Shown: positions 33,143-42,025 of the stretch, piece after piece | How positions within the stretch are numbered: the stretch's first letter is position 1 | How the letters are laid out: every line of letters begins with the position of its first letter | Assembly: GCA_016793805.1 (NCBI GenBank) | Contig: JAEUIZ010000018.1 | Location: forward strand, 1-61,508 | Length of the DNA stretch: 61,508 bases | DNA from: Phycisphaerae bacterium | GTDB lineage: Bacteria > Planctomycetota > Phycisphaerae > Phycisphaerales > UBA1924 | Direction: 5' to 3' | Translations under genes and position numbers: made by a program | The notes under the pieces: generated by a model | Database searches by the model: none | The model's input: the letters and a program-made list of their open reading frames with translations, nothing else | Told to the model about the DNA's origin: nothing

Positions 33143-35251
33143 TCAGGCCAACTCCTCGACGATCCCGGTGCAGGGCGCGGCACAGAGGTAGCGGCTGCTG
33201 ACCAACTGCAACCTCTTGCTGACATCTCGCGGCAGGCGGAGTTTCTTCGCGCAGGTCGGGCAGTAGTGCGCGGGGCACGTGGCGCACTTGTACCAGCCGG
33301 CGGTGGCGCCGCCGGAGCGCTTGGCGCAGGTCGCACAGGCCGGGCCCGTCGCCACGGCTTGGCCTTGCTGGACCGGGGCCACGGGCCGGCCCTGGTGGAG
33401 CGCCCTGAGCGCGGACTTCCCGCGCTCGCTCTGGATGTAGCCCTGCACCTCGGCGCAGATCAGGACCTCGTGGGCGCAGACGAGTTTCTTCGCCCTGGTG
33501 ACATCGTCGGCGTTCGCGGGCACCAGCGTGTCCAACTCGCCCTCGATCTCCCGGATCAGCCGCCATCGCTGCGTGGAGTTCAGGGCGAGCACCTGCGGGA
33601 CCAGGGTGGCGTACTGGGCCTTGGTCTTGTTGTCCATGTCCGCGAACGTGCGGAGCCGCGTCGGGAGGTCCCCCATGTCGCTGTCGGCACCGGCGTTCCA
33701 ATCGTTGGCATAGCCGACCTTCTCGCGGAAGTACGCGAGGAACGCGATGTTGTGCGACCGGCTCCAGCGCGTGACGATGGTGGCGAGGCTCGGGGTCTTG
33801 TCGGTGTCGAGGTCGCCCTTGAGGAACGGGGGAAAGAAGAACACGATGTGGACGCCGATGCGCGTCATCTGCGGCTTGGCGTACCCGCCCCCGATCTCTC
33901 CGGCGAGCGTCACGCCGTGCACCGCGTCGCCGGACTCATGGGCCCATTCGGTGGCGTACTGGTTGTGAAGCGTCTTGAGGACGTTGAAGAAGTAGTCGTT
34001 GTAGAGGGTGTCGCCGATATCGCGGAGGATGACGTGCTTGGACCTCCCGGTCGCGCCGCCCGCGGGGTCGAACGCCACCAGGAAGTTCTGCGCGTTGGAG
34101 GTCATGTGCTGCATGCCGAAGTAGCAGAGCATCTCGGCCTTGGCCCGGCCCAGCGGCACGGCGAAACTGCGGTCCCAGAGGTCCACCCAGTCCCCGGTGG
34201 GGTTCCAGGCCTGCGCGAAGGCCCGGCCATGCGAGGGGATCGCGAGCGCGGGGAACCAGACCTCGCCCGCGGCGGCGTCGCCGACGGCCCGGATCTGGAT
34301 GCCGTCGAGTTTGAGATCGCCGGTGTCGTCGTCGTACCGCCCGCCGTAGAGGATGCAGAGAATCTCGAACTGGTATTTCGCTTCGAGGACGCCCTCGCCG
34401 AGGCGCTGCTGCGTCCCGGCGATCAGCCCCGAGCGGTGCATCGCGTGGATCGAGTTGGACTCGAGGAGGTCCTTGTTGTTGCCCTTCTGGTTCTGCGTCG
34501 AGACAAACTGCACCCCGGTCTTGACGGAGTAGTACTTGGCGGCGGCGTTCCGCACGTCCGCCTGGAACTCCTTGAGCGTCAGCCCGTTTGGCGGCCCCGC
34601 GATCTGGGGGAGCGAACTGTCATCGGCCTTGTTCGGCCGCAGCGTCCACGCGTTGGTCGCGTGGGGCGTGAGCGCGATCGGCTGCGGGAAGAAGGCCGCG
34701 ATCGAACTGCGGGAGGCCGAGGCCCATCGCGTGAGTTCCGCCTGGAGTCGGGCGGCGTCGTAGAGGCAAAGCGGAACGTCGGTCAGCGATGTCCCGACGG
34801 CCCGGCTCGCGGCGGAGTTGTCGTCATAGTTGAACGGCATGACGATGCGAGGCGGGGGCGTGTTGATCGTGTTGGGGACGGTGCTCGTCGAGAGGGCGCG
34901 GCTGATGGTCGAGGAGACCGCCGACACCCCGCCCTCGGGCGGCTCGACGAGGCGCCCGCTGCCGTCGATCGTGAAGCAGGGCAGGAAGGCCTGGATCAGT
35001 TCGCGGTGGGCCGAGTAGTCGATCTCGGCGAGCGACGCGATCTTGACGCGTCCGCCGCCGATGGTGTGGTCGGTGTGGGCGGGCGCCCAGGCGGTTTCGC
35101 TCTCGTCGGCCTTGCGGAGTTTGTCGTAGTTGAGGCTGTAGAGGCCCAGGCCGCGGGTCGTGCCGCCGCGCTGGTACTTCGGGTCGGGGTTGCCCTCGGT
35201 CTCCCAGACGATCCAGTCCCAGTCGGTGGTGTCATTGTTCGGGTGAGCCAT
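33143..35251 (-). CDS. Unknown protein, candidate type VI secretion effector with C-terminal zinc-ribbon-like region
   Basis: A 702-residue protein last in a minus-strand vgrG cluster. Start ATG 35249-35251 reads MAHPNNDTTDWDWIVWETEGNPD. There is no signal peptide or membrane segment, as expected for a T6SS cargo. The centre contains AIPSHGRAFAQAW and, about 60 residues on, SKHVILRDIGDTLYNDYFFNVLKTLHNQ, an H...RD.GD spacing loosely like IucA/IucC siderophore synthetases; this is a weak resemblance. The last 60 residues hold CATC, CATC and CPTC pairs (CATCAKRSGG, YKCATCPAHYCPTCAKKL) plus CAAPC, probably zinc ribbons. Function is unknown; nothing resembling an immunity gene is adjacent. Confidence 0.7.
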   Translation of the reverse strand: MAHPNNDTTDWDWIVWETEGNPDPKYQRGGTTRGLGLYSLNYDKLRKADESETAWAPAHTDHTIGGGRVKIASLAEIDYSAHRELIQAFLPCFTIDGSGRLVEPPEGGVSAVSSTISRALSTSTVPNTINTPPPRIVMPFNYDDNSAASRAVGTSLTDVPLCLYDAARLQAELTRWASASRSSIAAFFPQPIALTPHATNAWTLRPNKADDSSLPQIAGPPNGLTLKEFQADVRNAAAKYYSVKTGVQFVSTQNQKGNNKDLLESNSIHAMHRSGLIAGTQQRLGEGVLEAKYQFEILCILYGGRYDDDTGDLKLDGIQIRAVGDAAAGEVWFPALAIPSHGRAFAQAWNPTGDWVDLWDRSFAVPLGRAKAEMLCYFGMQHMTSNAQNFLVAFDPAGGATGRSKHVILRDIGDTLYNDYFFNVLKTLHNQYATEWAHESGDAVHGVTLAGEIGGGYAKPQMTRIGVHIVFFFPPFLKGDLDTDKTPSLATIVTRWSRSHNIAFLAYFREKVGYANDWNAGADSDMGDLPTRLRTFADMDNKTKAQYATLVPQVLALNSTQRWRLIREIEGELDTLVPANADDVTRAKKLVCAHEVLICAEVQGYIQSERGKSALRALHQGRPVAPVQQGQAVATGPACATCAKRSGGATAGWYKCATCPAHYCPTCAKKLRLPRDVSKRLQLVSSRYLCAAPCTGIVEELA

Positions 35252-35318
35252 GGCGTTCCTCGGCGTTCAGCGTGAGCGCGTCGCGGCGGTCCGTCGCGCG
35301 GCGGGGGGAAGGGGGGGC

Positions 35319-36020
35319 CTAGCAGCCGTAGACCTCCTTGAGTTTGCCGGTGTTCTCGCTGCCCATCGCGCCGGTGTCGGGGAGCCCTTGCTCGGCCTCG
35401 AAGGTTCGGATGGCGCGCTCGAAGTCGGGGGTCAGCCGTGCGTCCAACTCGCCCACGTCGTGGCCGAGGTTGCGCAGCCGCTGCTTGAATCCGATCACGG
35501 TGTCGATCGGGGCGAGCGTGCCCAGGTCCAACTTGTACTCGATCTGTCGCGGCCCGCTGCGGAGCAGCAACGTGCCCGCCTGGGCGTTGGGTGGGATGAA
35601 GATGGACAGTTCGCCCTTGGCGTTCGTCTTCCCGCGCGTGATCTTCCCGTCGATGTCGAGCACGTACGGCTCGTTGCGGAGGGGCTCGTTCTGGTGCTTG
35701 AGCACGAGGTTGAGCCGGGCGGGGACGCCCTTGCGACGGAAGCGGTGCCGCGCCTCGGGCGGCTTGCCGAGCGTCTTGACGCGGATCGGGGGCACGACCA
35801 ACTTGTCCCCGGGCACGAGGGTGTTGGGGTCCTTGCGCTCCGACTTGATGGCGGCGTTCCCCGGATCGTTCCAGATCGTGTCGGGGAAGTGCCCATGCTC
35901 GAAGGCGATGCTCCCGATGCAGTCGCCGACTCGGACGACGTAGTCCCCCGAGCCCAGCGGCTGAGCCGGGAGTTCCATGACAGCGACGCTGATCGTGGGC
36001 GCGGTTTCAGGCTCGGGCAT
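35319..36020 (-). CDS. LysM-like and peptidoglycan-binding-domain protein of the vgrG cluster
   Basis: A 233-residue protein. Residues about 25-80 form a LysM-like module: YVVRVGDCIGSIAFEHGHFPDTIWNDPGNAAIKSERKDPNTLVPGDKLVVP. A central Ig-like stretch (LVLKHQNEPLRNEPYVLDIDGKITRGKTNAKGELSIFIPPNA) follows. The C-terminal 70 residues are a peptidoglycan-binding-1 type helical domain (GFKQRLRNLGHDVGELDARLTPDFERAIRTFEAEQGLPDTG). There is no signal peptide, consistent with loading on the VgrG spike. The start ATG 36018-36020 shares a base with the stop of the upstream gene. It probably serves as a wall-targeting or carrier part for the next gene's product; that is inference. Confidence 0.85.
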   Translation of the reverse strand: MPEPETAPTISVAVMELPAQPLGSGDYVVRVGDCIGSIAFEHGHFPDTIWNDPGNAAIKSERKDPNTLVPGDKLVVPPIRVKTLGKPPEARHRFRRKGVPARLNLVLKHQNEPLRNEPYVLDIDGKITRGKTNAKGELSIFIPPNAQAGTLLLRSGPRQIEYKLDLGTLAPIDTVIGFKQRLRNLGHDVGELDARLTPDFERAIRTFEAEQGLPDTGAMGSENTGKLKEVYGC

Positions 36021-36439
36021 CAGGCGTCCTCCCAGGCGTCCTGGTCGAGATCGGGGAAGCAGACCTCGCAGGTCCCGCTCTCGAAGCCCTCGACGCGGGC
36101 GAACCCGTTGTGGTCGAGCGTGCCCTCGGCCACCGAGCGGTCGGGCAGCGTGATGCGGTAGCGCTCGCCGGGGATCGGCTTGTCGTCCTCGCCCACCAGT
36201 TCGATCTCGATCCAACTGAGTTGCGGGGGCGGGTTCTCGGGGTCGTCCGCTCCGCCCTGGCCAGGCTCGACGGGCGTGAAGGGCTTGACCTGGGCCGTCC
36301 CGTACTTGCCCGTCTGCGTTTCGAGTTGCCGCGCCTTGACCTCGGCGACCTCGCCCGGGTCGGCCTTGTCGGCCTCGTGGGCGGCCTTGGGCGCGATGGG
36401 CTCGATCGCCGTGCCCGCTGTGCCGCTCTTGGGGTTCAT
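36020..36439 (-). CDS. Small vgrG-cluster protein with Ig-like C-terminal domain
   Basis: A 139-residue protein. The N-terminal 70 residues are charged and probably disordered (AAHEADKADPGEVAEVKARQLETQ). The C-terminal part is LSWIEIELVGEDDKPIPGERYRITLPDRSVAEGTLDHNGFARVEGFESGTCEVCFPDLD. This is the carboxypeptidase-regulatory-like beta-sandwich often met as a spike-associated domain in T6SS clusters. It lies four bases after the PAAR-like gene's stop and one base overlaps the next gene. A role as adaptor between spike and cargo is likely but inferred from position. Confidence 0.8.
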   Translation of the reverse strand: MNPKSGTAGTAIEPIAPKAAHEADKADPGEVAEVKARQLETQTGKYGTAQVKPFTPVEPGQGGADDPENPPPQLSWIEIELVGEDDKPIPGERYRITLPDRSVAEGTLDHNGFARVEGFESGTCEVCFPDLDQDAWEDA

Positions 36440-36443
36440 CGGG

Positions 36444-36830
36444 TCATGCCTCCGCGATCGCCTGCCCGGCGAAGGTGACCTGGATGACCCCGCCGTACGA
36501 GCAGTTGCAGGTGCACGCGTCGGTCAGGAGCGGGCCCGCGGGCGCCGAGGCCTTGGCGGACCCCGGAGCCCAGGGCGCGGCCGTGGCGGGAACGCAGGGC
36601 GCGGGGGTGGGCACGCCCAGGGCGGCCGCGGTCGCCGCCGCCACCGCCGGGTTCGATTGCGTCGTGCACATCCCGAAGGGCATCACGTTGACCATCGGCT
36701 TCGAATCCATGATCGTCGCCGCGGGGAGCCCGCTCACCGTCGTCTGGTTCGTCGGCAGGACGACCAGCGCCGAGGGCGCGACCCCGAAACTGCACTTCAG
36801 CGCGGCGCCATGGACCACCACCTTCGGCAT
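36444..36830 (-). CDS. PAAR-like spike-tip protein (DUF4280 type)
   Basis: A 128-residue protein that fits the DUF4280/PAAR-like family which caps VgrG. The start MPKVVVHGAALKCSFGVAPSALVVLP is characteristic, followed by MDSKPMVNVMPFGMCTTQSNP and a Pro/Ala-rich region; CTCNCSYGGVIQVTFAGQ closes it. Conserved Cys and His residues could bind metal at the tip. It begins 15 nt after the vgrG stop, the usual VgrG-PAAR order. The downstream genes are the likely cargo or adaptors. Confidence 0.85.
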   Translation of the reverse strand: MPKVVVHGAALKCSFGVAPSALVVLPTNQTTVSGLPAATIMDSKPMVNVMPFGMCTTQSNPAVAAATAAALGVPTPAPCVPATAAPWAPGSAKASAPAGPLLTDACTCNCSYGGVIQVTFAGQAIAEA

Positions 36831-36845
36831 CCGACTCTCCTCGGC

Positions 36846-38933
36846 TCAACCCACGCTGAGCATCGCCCCCGCCTTGACCAACGAACCCTTCGCCTCCACC
36901 ACCGCGGGCGACTCGATCGTCACCCCCGCGCTGCCCTTGACCGTCGCGCTCGCGTTCGCCTCGATGGCCACGCCCGCGCCGGCCTTCTGCGTGATGTTCG
37001 CCGACGCGTCCAGCACGATCTCGCCCGTGGTCCCGATCTTGATCCCCCCGGCCTCGATCGCGATGAACGACTGCCCCACCTTGATCGTGACGTTCGTCGT
37101 CGCCTCGATCACGATGTTCTCCGCCTTGACGTACAGGTCCTTCGTCACCTGCTCCGAGTGGTTCTTCTTGAACACCTCGATCACGTCGTCCTCGACCGTC
37201 AGCGACTTGGTCCCCGTGACCTTGACGGCCTCCTTCCCCTTGACCGCGACGTGCCGGTCGCGTCCGATCTCCTCGACGTGGTCGCGCGTGACGGCCTCGT
37301 GGCGATCGTTCTTGACCAGTTCCACCTGGTCGTTGGCGACCGTGAGGTGGCGGTCGTGCCCGATCGTCTCGAAGGCGTCGTTGGTGACGCGCGTGTCCAT
37401 GTTCTTCTGGGCGTGGAGGAAGACCTGCTCCGAGTCCTTCTTGTCCTCGAAGCGGATCTCGTTGAACCCGCTCCCGCCCTTGCTCGACGACGACTTGATC
37501 GCCGACATCGTCTTGTTGGCCGGCAGGTCGTACGGGGGCTTGTTCGCCGAGTTGTAGAGCCGCCCAGTGATGAGCGGGCGGTCGGGGTCGCCCTCGAGGA
37601 ACTCGACGACGACCTCCTGGCCCACGCGCGGGATGAAGACCGAGCCCCACTTGCGCCCCGCCCAGGCCTCGGCCACCCGAACCGGGAGCGAGCAGGTGTC
37701 GTCCGCCGGCGCGCCCAGGTCCCAGTGGAACATCACCCGCACGCGCCCCTCGGCGTCGACATCGACCTCCTCGCCGGACTTGCCGACGACGAACGCGGTC
37801 TGCGGGCCAGCGATCCGCGGGCGCGGCGTGGACCGGGCCGGGCGAAACTGGACCTGGGAACTCAGCGCCCGGAAGTCGCAACTCCAGACGATCTTCTCCT
37901 GCGCCGGGTCGTACGGGCCCTCCGACTCGAACGCGTCCGACTCGACCGTGATGGTCGACGAAACGACGAGATACTCGGCGTCGAAGTCGGCGCGGGGATG
38001 GTCGGCCAGCGCGAACGTGCAGCCCACCGTGATCCCGCGCGAGTCCGTCAGCCCGTTCGACTGCTCGTGACCGGCCCGGATCTCCTCGAGGCGGATGCGG
38101 GCCAGGAGTTCCCCGTCGCCCGGGTCCGCGTGCCCGCCCGGATAGTCGTAGACCTCCAGTTTCGTCCAGTCGCCCGAGGCGCTGGCCCGCACCCGGCTCA
38201 GCAGGTCGGTCTTCGGGTTCAGCGGGTCGTAGTCCGTGTGCGCGTACGACCCGGACTGCACGATCGCGTCCGTCGCCCATTCGGTGATGTAGCCCTGGTC
38301 CACGGCCGCGGGCGTCGGATCGTGGTACTTCACGCTCTCGAATCCCGGCGCGGGATGGTGCGCCGAGGCCGAGTCGCAGAGCACCATCTTGTGCGAGCCC
38401 TGCTCGTGCCTGAAGAAGTAGTAGATGCCCTCGTGCTCGAGCAGCCGGCTGACGAACGCCAGGTCCGTCTCGCGGTACTGCACCTTGAACTCGTAGGGGG
38501 AGTACGTCCGCTCGAGGGCCGAGTCGTCCACCGAGATCGACTCGACCCCGGCGCACACCGCCTTGACGATCTCCACGACGGTCTCGTGCTGGAAGATCCG
38601 GCACGAGGCCCGCCGCGAGAGCAGCCACAGCGCCGGGACGACCAGCGCCTCATACGCGGCGTATCGCCGCGACCGGCCCCGCGACGACCACCCGACGATC
38701 AGACCGCTGAAATACCGCGGGGTGTCCGAGCCCTGCTTCTGCGCCCGGATCGTCACGCCCTTGCCGAGCACCGCGTCGAGCCCGATCGCCGTGTCCTCGC
38801 TGAGCAGCCGCATCCGAATCTCGAACGGGGTGCCGAGTTGCTCCCGGATCGTCATCGACCGGCAGAGGAGCGAGTCGTCGGCGAGGCCCTCGACTGCAAC
38901 CGCGATCTGGCGATGGCTTTGGGTGCTGGGCAC
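36846..38933 (-). CDS. vgrG: Type VI secretion tip protein VgrG
   Basis: A 695-residue VgrG/TssI. The N-terminal gp27-like part (about 1-380) has LGTPFEIRMRLLSEDTAIGLDAVLGK and RETDLAFVSRLLEHEGIYYFFRHEQGSHKMVLCDS. The gp5-like OB region shows VDAEGRVRVMFHWDLG, CSLPVRVAEAWAGRKWGSVFIPRVGQEVVVEFLEGDPDRPLITGRLYN. The C-terminal beta-helix spike is the repeat-rich section (RHEAVTRDHVEEIGRDRHVAVKGKEAVKV). The start is GTG 38931-38933 (MPSTQSHRQIAVAVEG). No tssB/C sheath, TssK or ClpV genes are visible, so it is an orphan tip island. It runs into the PAAR-like gene. Confidence 0.95.
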   Translation of the reverse strand: MPSTQSHRQIAVAVEGLADDSLLCRSMTIREQLGTPFEIRMRLLSEDTAIGLDAVLGKGVTIRAQKQGSDTPRYFSGLIVGWSSRGRSRRYAAYEALVVPALWLLSRRASCRIFQHETVVEIVKAVCAGVESISVDDSALERTYSPYEFKVQYRETDLAFVSRLLEHEGIYYFFRHEQGSHKMVLCDSASAHHPAPGFESVKYHDPTPAAVDQGYITEWATDAIVQSGSYAHTDYDPLNPKTDLLSRVRASASGDWTKLEVYDYPGGHADPGDGELLARIRLEEIRAGHEQSNGLTDSRGITVGCTFALADHPRADFDAEYLVVSSTITVESDAFESEGPYDPAQEKIVWSCDFRALSSQVQFRPARSTPRPRIAGPQTAFVVGKSGEEVDVDAEGRVRVMFHWDLGAPADDTCSLPVRVAEAWAGRKWGSVFIPRVGQEVVVEFLEGDPDRPLITGRLYNSANKPPYDLPANKTMSAIKSSSSKGGSGFNEIRFEDKKDSEQVFLHAQKNMDTRVTNDAFETIGHDRHLTVANDQVELVKNDRHEAVTRDHVEEIGRDRHVAVKGKEAVKVTGTKSLTVEDDVIEVFKKNHSEQVTKDLYVKAENIVIEATTNVTIKVGQSFIAIEAGGIKIGTTGEIVLDASANITQKAGAGVAIEANASATVKGSAGVTIESPAVVEAKGSLVKAGAMLSVG

Positions 38934-39080
38934 GGTGGGTCGGCTCGCGAAAGGGAGTCCCAGCGTACCAGAGTGCGCGGATTCCTGCGGGCTTGGGCTT
39001 GCGCCTCACCCGCCCGCCACGCGCGCGCAAGCGCGCCGGCCCCGATGCCGCCCGTTCTTTCGACTTCCAAAACGAAAGAC

Positions 39081-39104
39081 GCCGCAGCCCCGTTGGACTG
39101 CGGC
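39081..39104 (-). terminator. Terminator after tRNA-Ala
   Basis: Stem GCCGCAG / CTGCGGC with a 10-nt loop, extendable by AAGAC / GTCTT across a bulge, followed on the minus strand by a T-rich GTCTTTCGTTTTGG. It lies 14 nt downstream of the tRNA 3' end. Confidence 0.75.
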
Positions 39105-39117
39105 GGTCTTGATCCAG

Positions 39118-39192
39118 TGGAGGCAAGGGGACTCGAACCCCTGACCTCATCCATGCCATGGATGCGCTCTACCAAAACTGAGCTATGCCCCC
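39118..39192 (-). tRNA. tRNA-Ala, anticodon GGC
   Basis: A 75-nt minus-strand tRNA. The acceptor stem is GGGGGCA / TGCCTCC with the alanine identity pair G3:U70 and discriminator A. The D arm is GCTC..GAGC, the anticodon stem CATCC / GGATG encloses ATGGCAT with U33 and anticodon GGC. The T arm is AGGGG-TTCGAGT-CCCCT. CCA is not encoded. It decodes GCC, the dominant Ala codon in this GC-rich DNA. It sits between vgrG and the first pseudopilin gene. Confidence 0.95.
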
Positions 39193-39283
39193 GGATTGTG
39201 GCCGCGGGCCCGCCCTCGGGCTCCCCGCGGATCGGGGCAATACTACGGCCCCCGCCCTGCCAAGGCGAGCGAGGGCCGCGACG

Positions 39284-40348
<1,065 letters not shown>

Positions 40349-40546
40349 GGGCTGTCTCCGCGGGCCGTCGGAACCGACGGCGGACGCTCGCGGCTCGGTC
40401 GACAGAACGCCGACGCACGAGCCAGGCTCCAGTTGCGACGTGCCGGCGGGGAGCCGAACCGCCGACGCGGGCGCAGAACGCGCCACCGACAGCAACCTAC
40501 CACATCAGTGTGACTCGGTCAATACCCCGGATCCGCAAAAAATAAA

Positions 40547-40569
40547 CCGAGCCCCGCGAAGGGGCTCGG
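40547..40569 (-). terminator. Rho-independent terminator between pseudopilin genes
   Basis: Stem CCGAGCCCC / GGGGCTCGG with a 5-nt loop, followed on the minus strand by TTTATTTTTTGCGG. It ends the 40615 gene transcript about 45 nt after its stop, separating the two paralogues into independent units. Confidence 0.9.
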
Positions 40570-40604
40570 AGACTTGAATCCTCGGACTAAGCCGCTCGGA
40601 TGTC

Positions 40605-40614
40605 GGGGGGGGGG
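40605..40614 (-). repeat. C10/G10 tract directly after pseudopilin stop
   Basis: Ten Gs on the plus strand abut the TAG stop of the 40615 pseudopilin gene. It is outside the coding frame, so length change would not affect the protein. Confidence 0.8.
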
Positions 40615-41688
40615 CTAGTAGCCGTTGGAGCGAATGTCGGTCCCGCCGAAGTCGATCCCGCGGAGCCCGCCGCGGGTGAACACAAACCGGCCGTAACCGC
40701 TGACCGCGGGCCCGGCGGGCTCGATGGGCGAGGCCGCGTAGGGGATCGCGATATAGCCCGCGCCGGGGGTCGAAGGCGGGGTCGAGTTCGGGCTCGTCAC
40801 GGGGTTATTCTGGTTCCCGTTGGGATCGAACCCGTAGTTGCACTTGTCGTTGGACTTGTTCACGACCGAGTTGTCGAAGAAGAGCAGCGGTTGCTTCGAG
40901 GTGTCGAAGCCGCACCACATGCGATAGTCAAACTTGCTGACGTGCCGACCGAACGTGTCGTGCATGGCGACCTTCATCGAGGGCTGGGCCACGTCGGAGA
41001 TCTTCCGCTTCCCGAAGCGAGCGGTGCCGGGGACGAAGACCGACCCCGAGGTCGGGCCCTGATAGACGCGCGAGCCCTGCGGGCTGTTGTCGATGAAGGC
41101 GGTGACGACGCGATAGGACGCGCCGTAGGGGTGACGCCAATCGACCGAGGGGCCGACGCTGTTTCCCAGGCTGGGCTGATAGAGGCCCTGGTCGTAGCCC
41201 TTGGGGTCCTTGTTCCAAGCGAGGCGATTCTGGTCGTCCGGGCAGACCACGGTGGGGTCCGGGAGCGACTGGGCCATGTAGTCCTGCATGACGAGGTGGC
41301 TGTAGGTCATGTGCGGGATGAGCGCGATCGCCATGACCGGGAACTGGGGCCGATCGCCGCGGAATCGGATGATGTACGACATCTGGTTGCGCGACGCCTG
41401 GAGGTTGTCGGCCGCGTTCCCGAGGCCAGCGCCGTTCGGATCGGCGGGATCAACGTAGGTCTTGCCGGCCTCCCACGTGAACGAGGGCATCTGCTCCTTG
41501 AACTCGGACGAGTACGTCTGCGTGGCCTGGCCCAGCCCGCGCATGTTCGCGACGCACTTGGCCAGTTTGCCCGCTTTGCGCGCCTCGCTCAGCGCGGGGA
41601 GCAGAATGCTGATGAGCAGCGCGATGATCGCGATGACCACCAGCAACTCGATGAGCGTGAACGCCCGAAGCCTCCGTACTGTAACCAT
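40615..41688 (-). CDS. Pseudopilin-like protein, copy 2
   Basis: A 357-residue paralogue of the 39284 gene. The leader is [33 protein letters not shown]. Here the residue before FTLIE is Ala rather than the consensus Gly, which prepilin peptidase tolerates less well. The remainder matches copy 1 closely, sharing [53 protein letters not shown] and [24 protein letters not shown]. Start ATG 41686-41688 has GGAGG nine bases upstream. The copies share a 13-bp upstream element (see 41745). Confidence 0.9.
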   Translation of the reverse strand: MVTVRRLRAFTLIELLVVIAIIALLISILLPALSEARKAGKLAKCVANMRGLGQATQTYSSEFKEQMPSFTWEAGKTYVDPADPNGAGLGNAADNLQASRNQMSYIIRFRGDRPQFPVMAIALIPHMTYSHLVMQDYMAQSLPDPTVVCPDDQNRLAWNKDPKGYDQGLYQPSLGNSVGPSVDWRHPYGASYRVVTAFIDNSPQGSRVYQGPTSGSVFVPGTARFGKRKISDVAQPSMKVAMHDTFGRHVSKFDYRMWCGFDTSKQPLLFFDNSVVNKSNDKCNYGFDPNGNQNNPVTSPNSTPPSTPGAGYIAIPYAASPIEPAGPAVSGYGRFVFTRGGLRGIDFGGTDIRSNGY

Positions 41689-42025
41689 GCTGCAACCTCC
41701 GCTTTCGTGACGCCCGCTTCGGGACATCCCAGACTCGGGCAGGATCGACAGAACGCCAATCCACATCGCCCGGAATCGTATCGGCACGATCAACCCAATC
41801 ACCCGAGGCCTACGTCGGCCCGGGCCGGGGCACTCCCCGTCTCGCTGCGCGCATGCTATCAGATCGAGAAAGACCTGTCCAGACGCTCAGACCTTCGCGG
41901 GCGGACCCGACTCGGTTCCGTCATGTCTTCGTCCTATAACTCCGAGGAGCCACCAGGCGGTCGCGTCGGCACGACCCGGCGCGGGGGCGCGGGCCGAAGG
42001 GGGGAGCGGAGGAAAAAGGGAAGAC
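41689..42025. other. Intergenic region upstream of pseudopilin copy 2
   Basis: No gene seen in 337 bases. It holds the 13-bp element GGCGTTCTGTCGA (minus strand, 41745-41757) that recurs upstream of pseudopilin copy 1 (40399-40411), at 57 and 51 nt from the respective start codons. No clear terminator for the patatin gene was found near 42000. Confidence 0.5.

Noticed and set aside
31186..33201. Plus-strand open frame of 671 codons opposite the M36-like protease
   Set aside because: Gly/Val/Asp-rich shadow with no motifs; the minus frame has HEYGH and dockerin copies.
36020..39192. Mobile island inserted at the tRNA-Ala
   Set aside because: vgrG lies next to a tRNA gene, but no integrase, no duplicated tRNA 3' end and no GC shift were seen.
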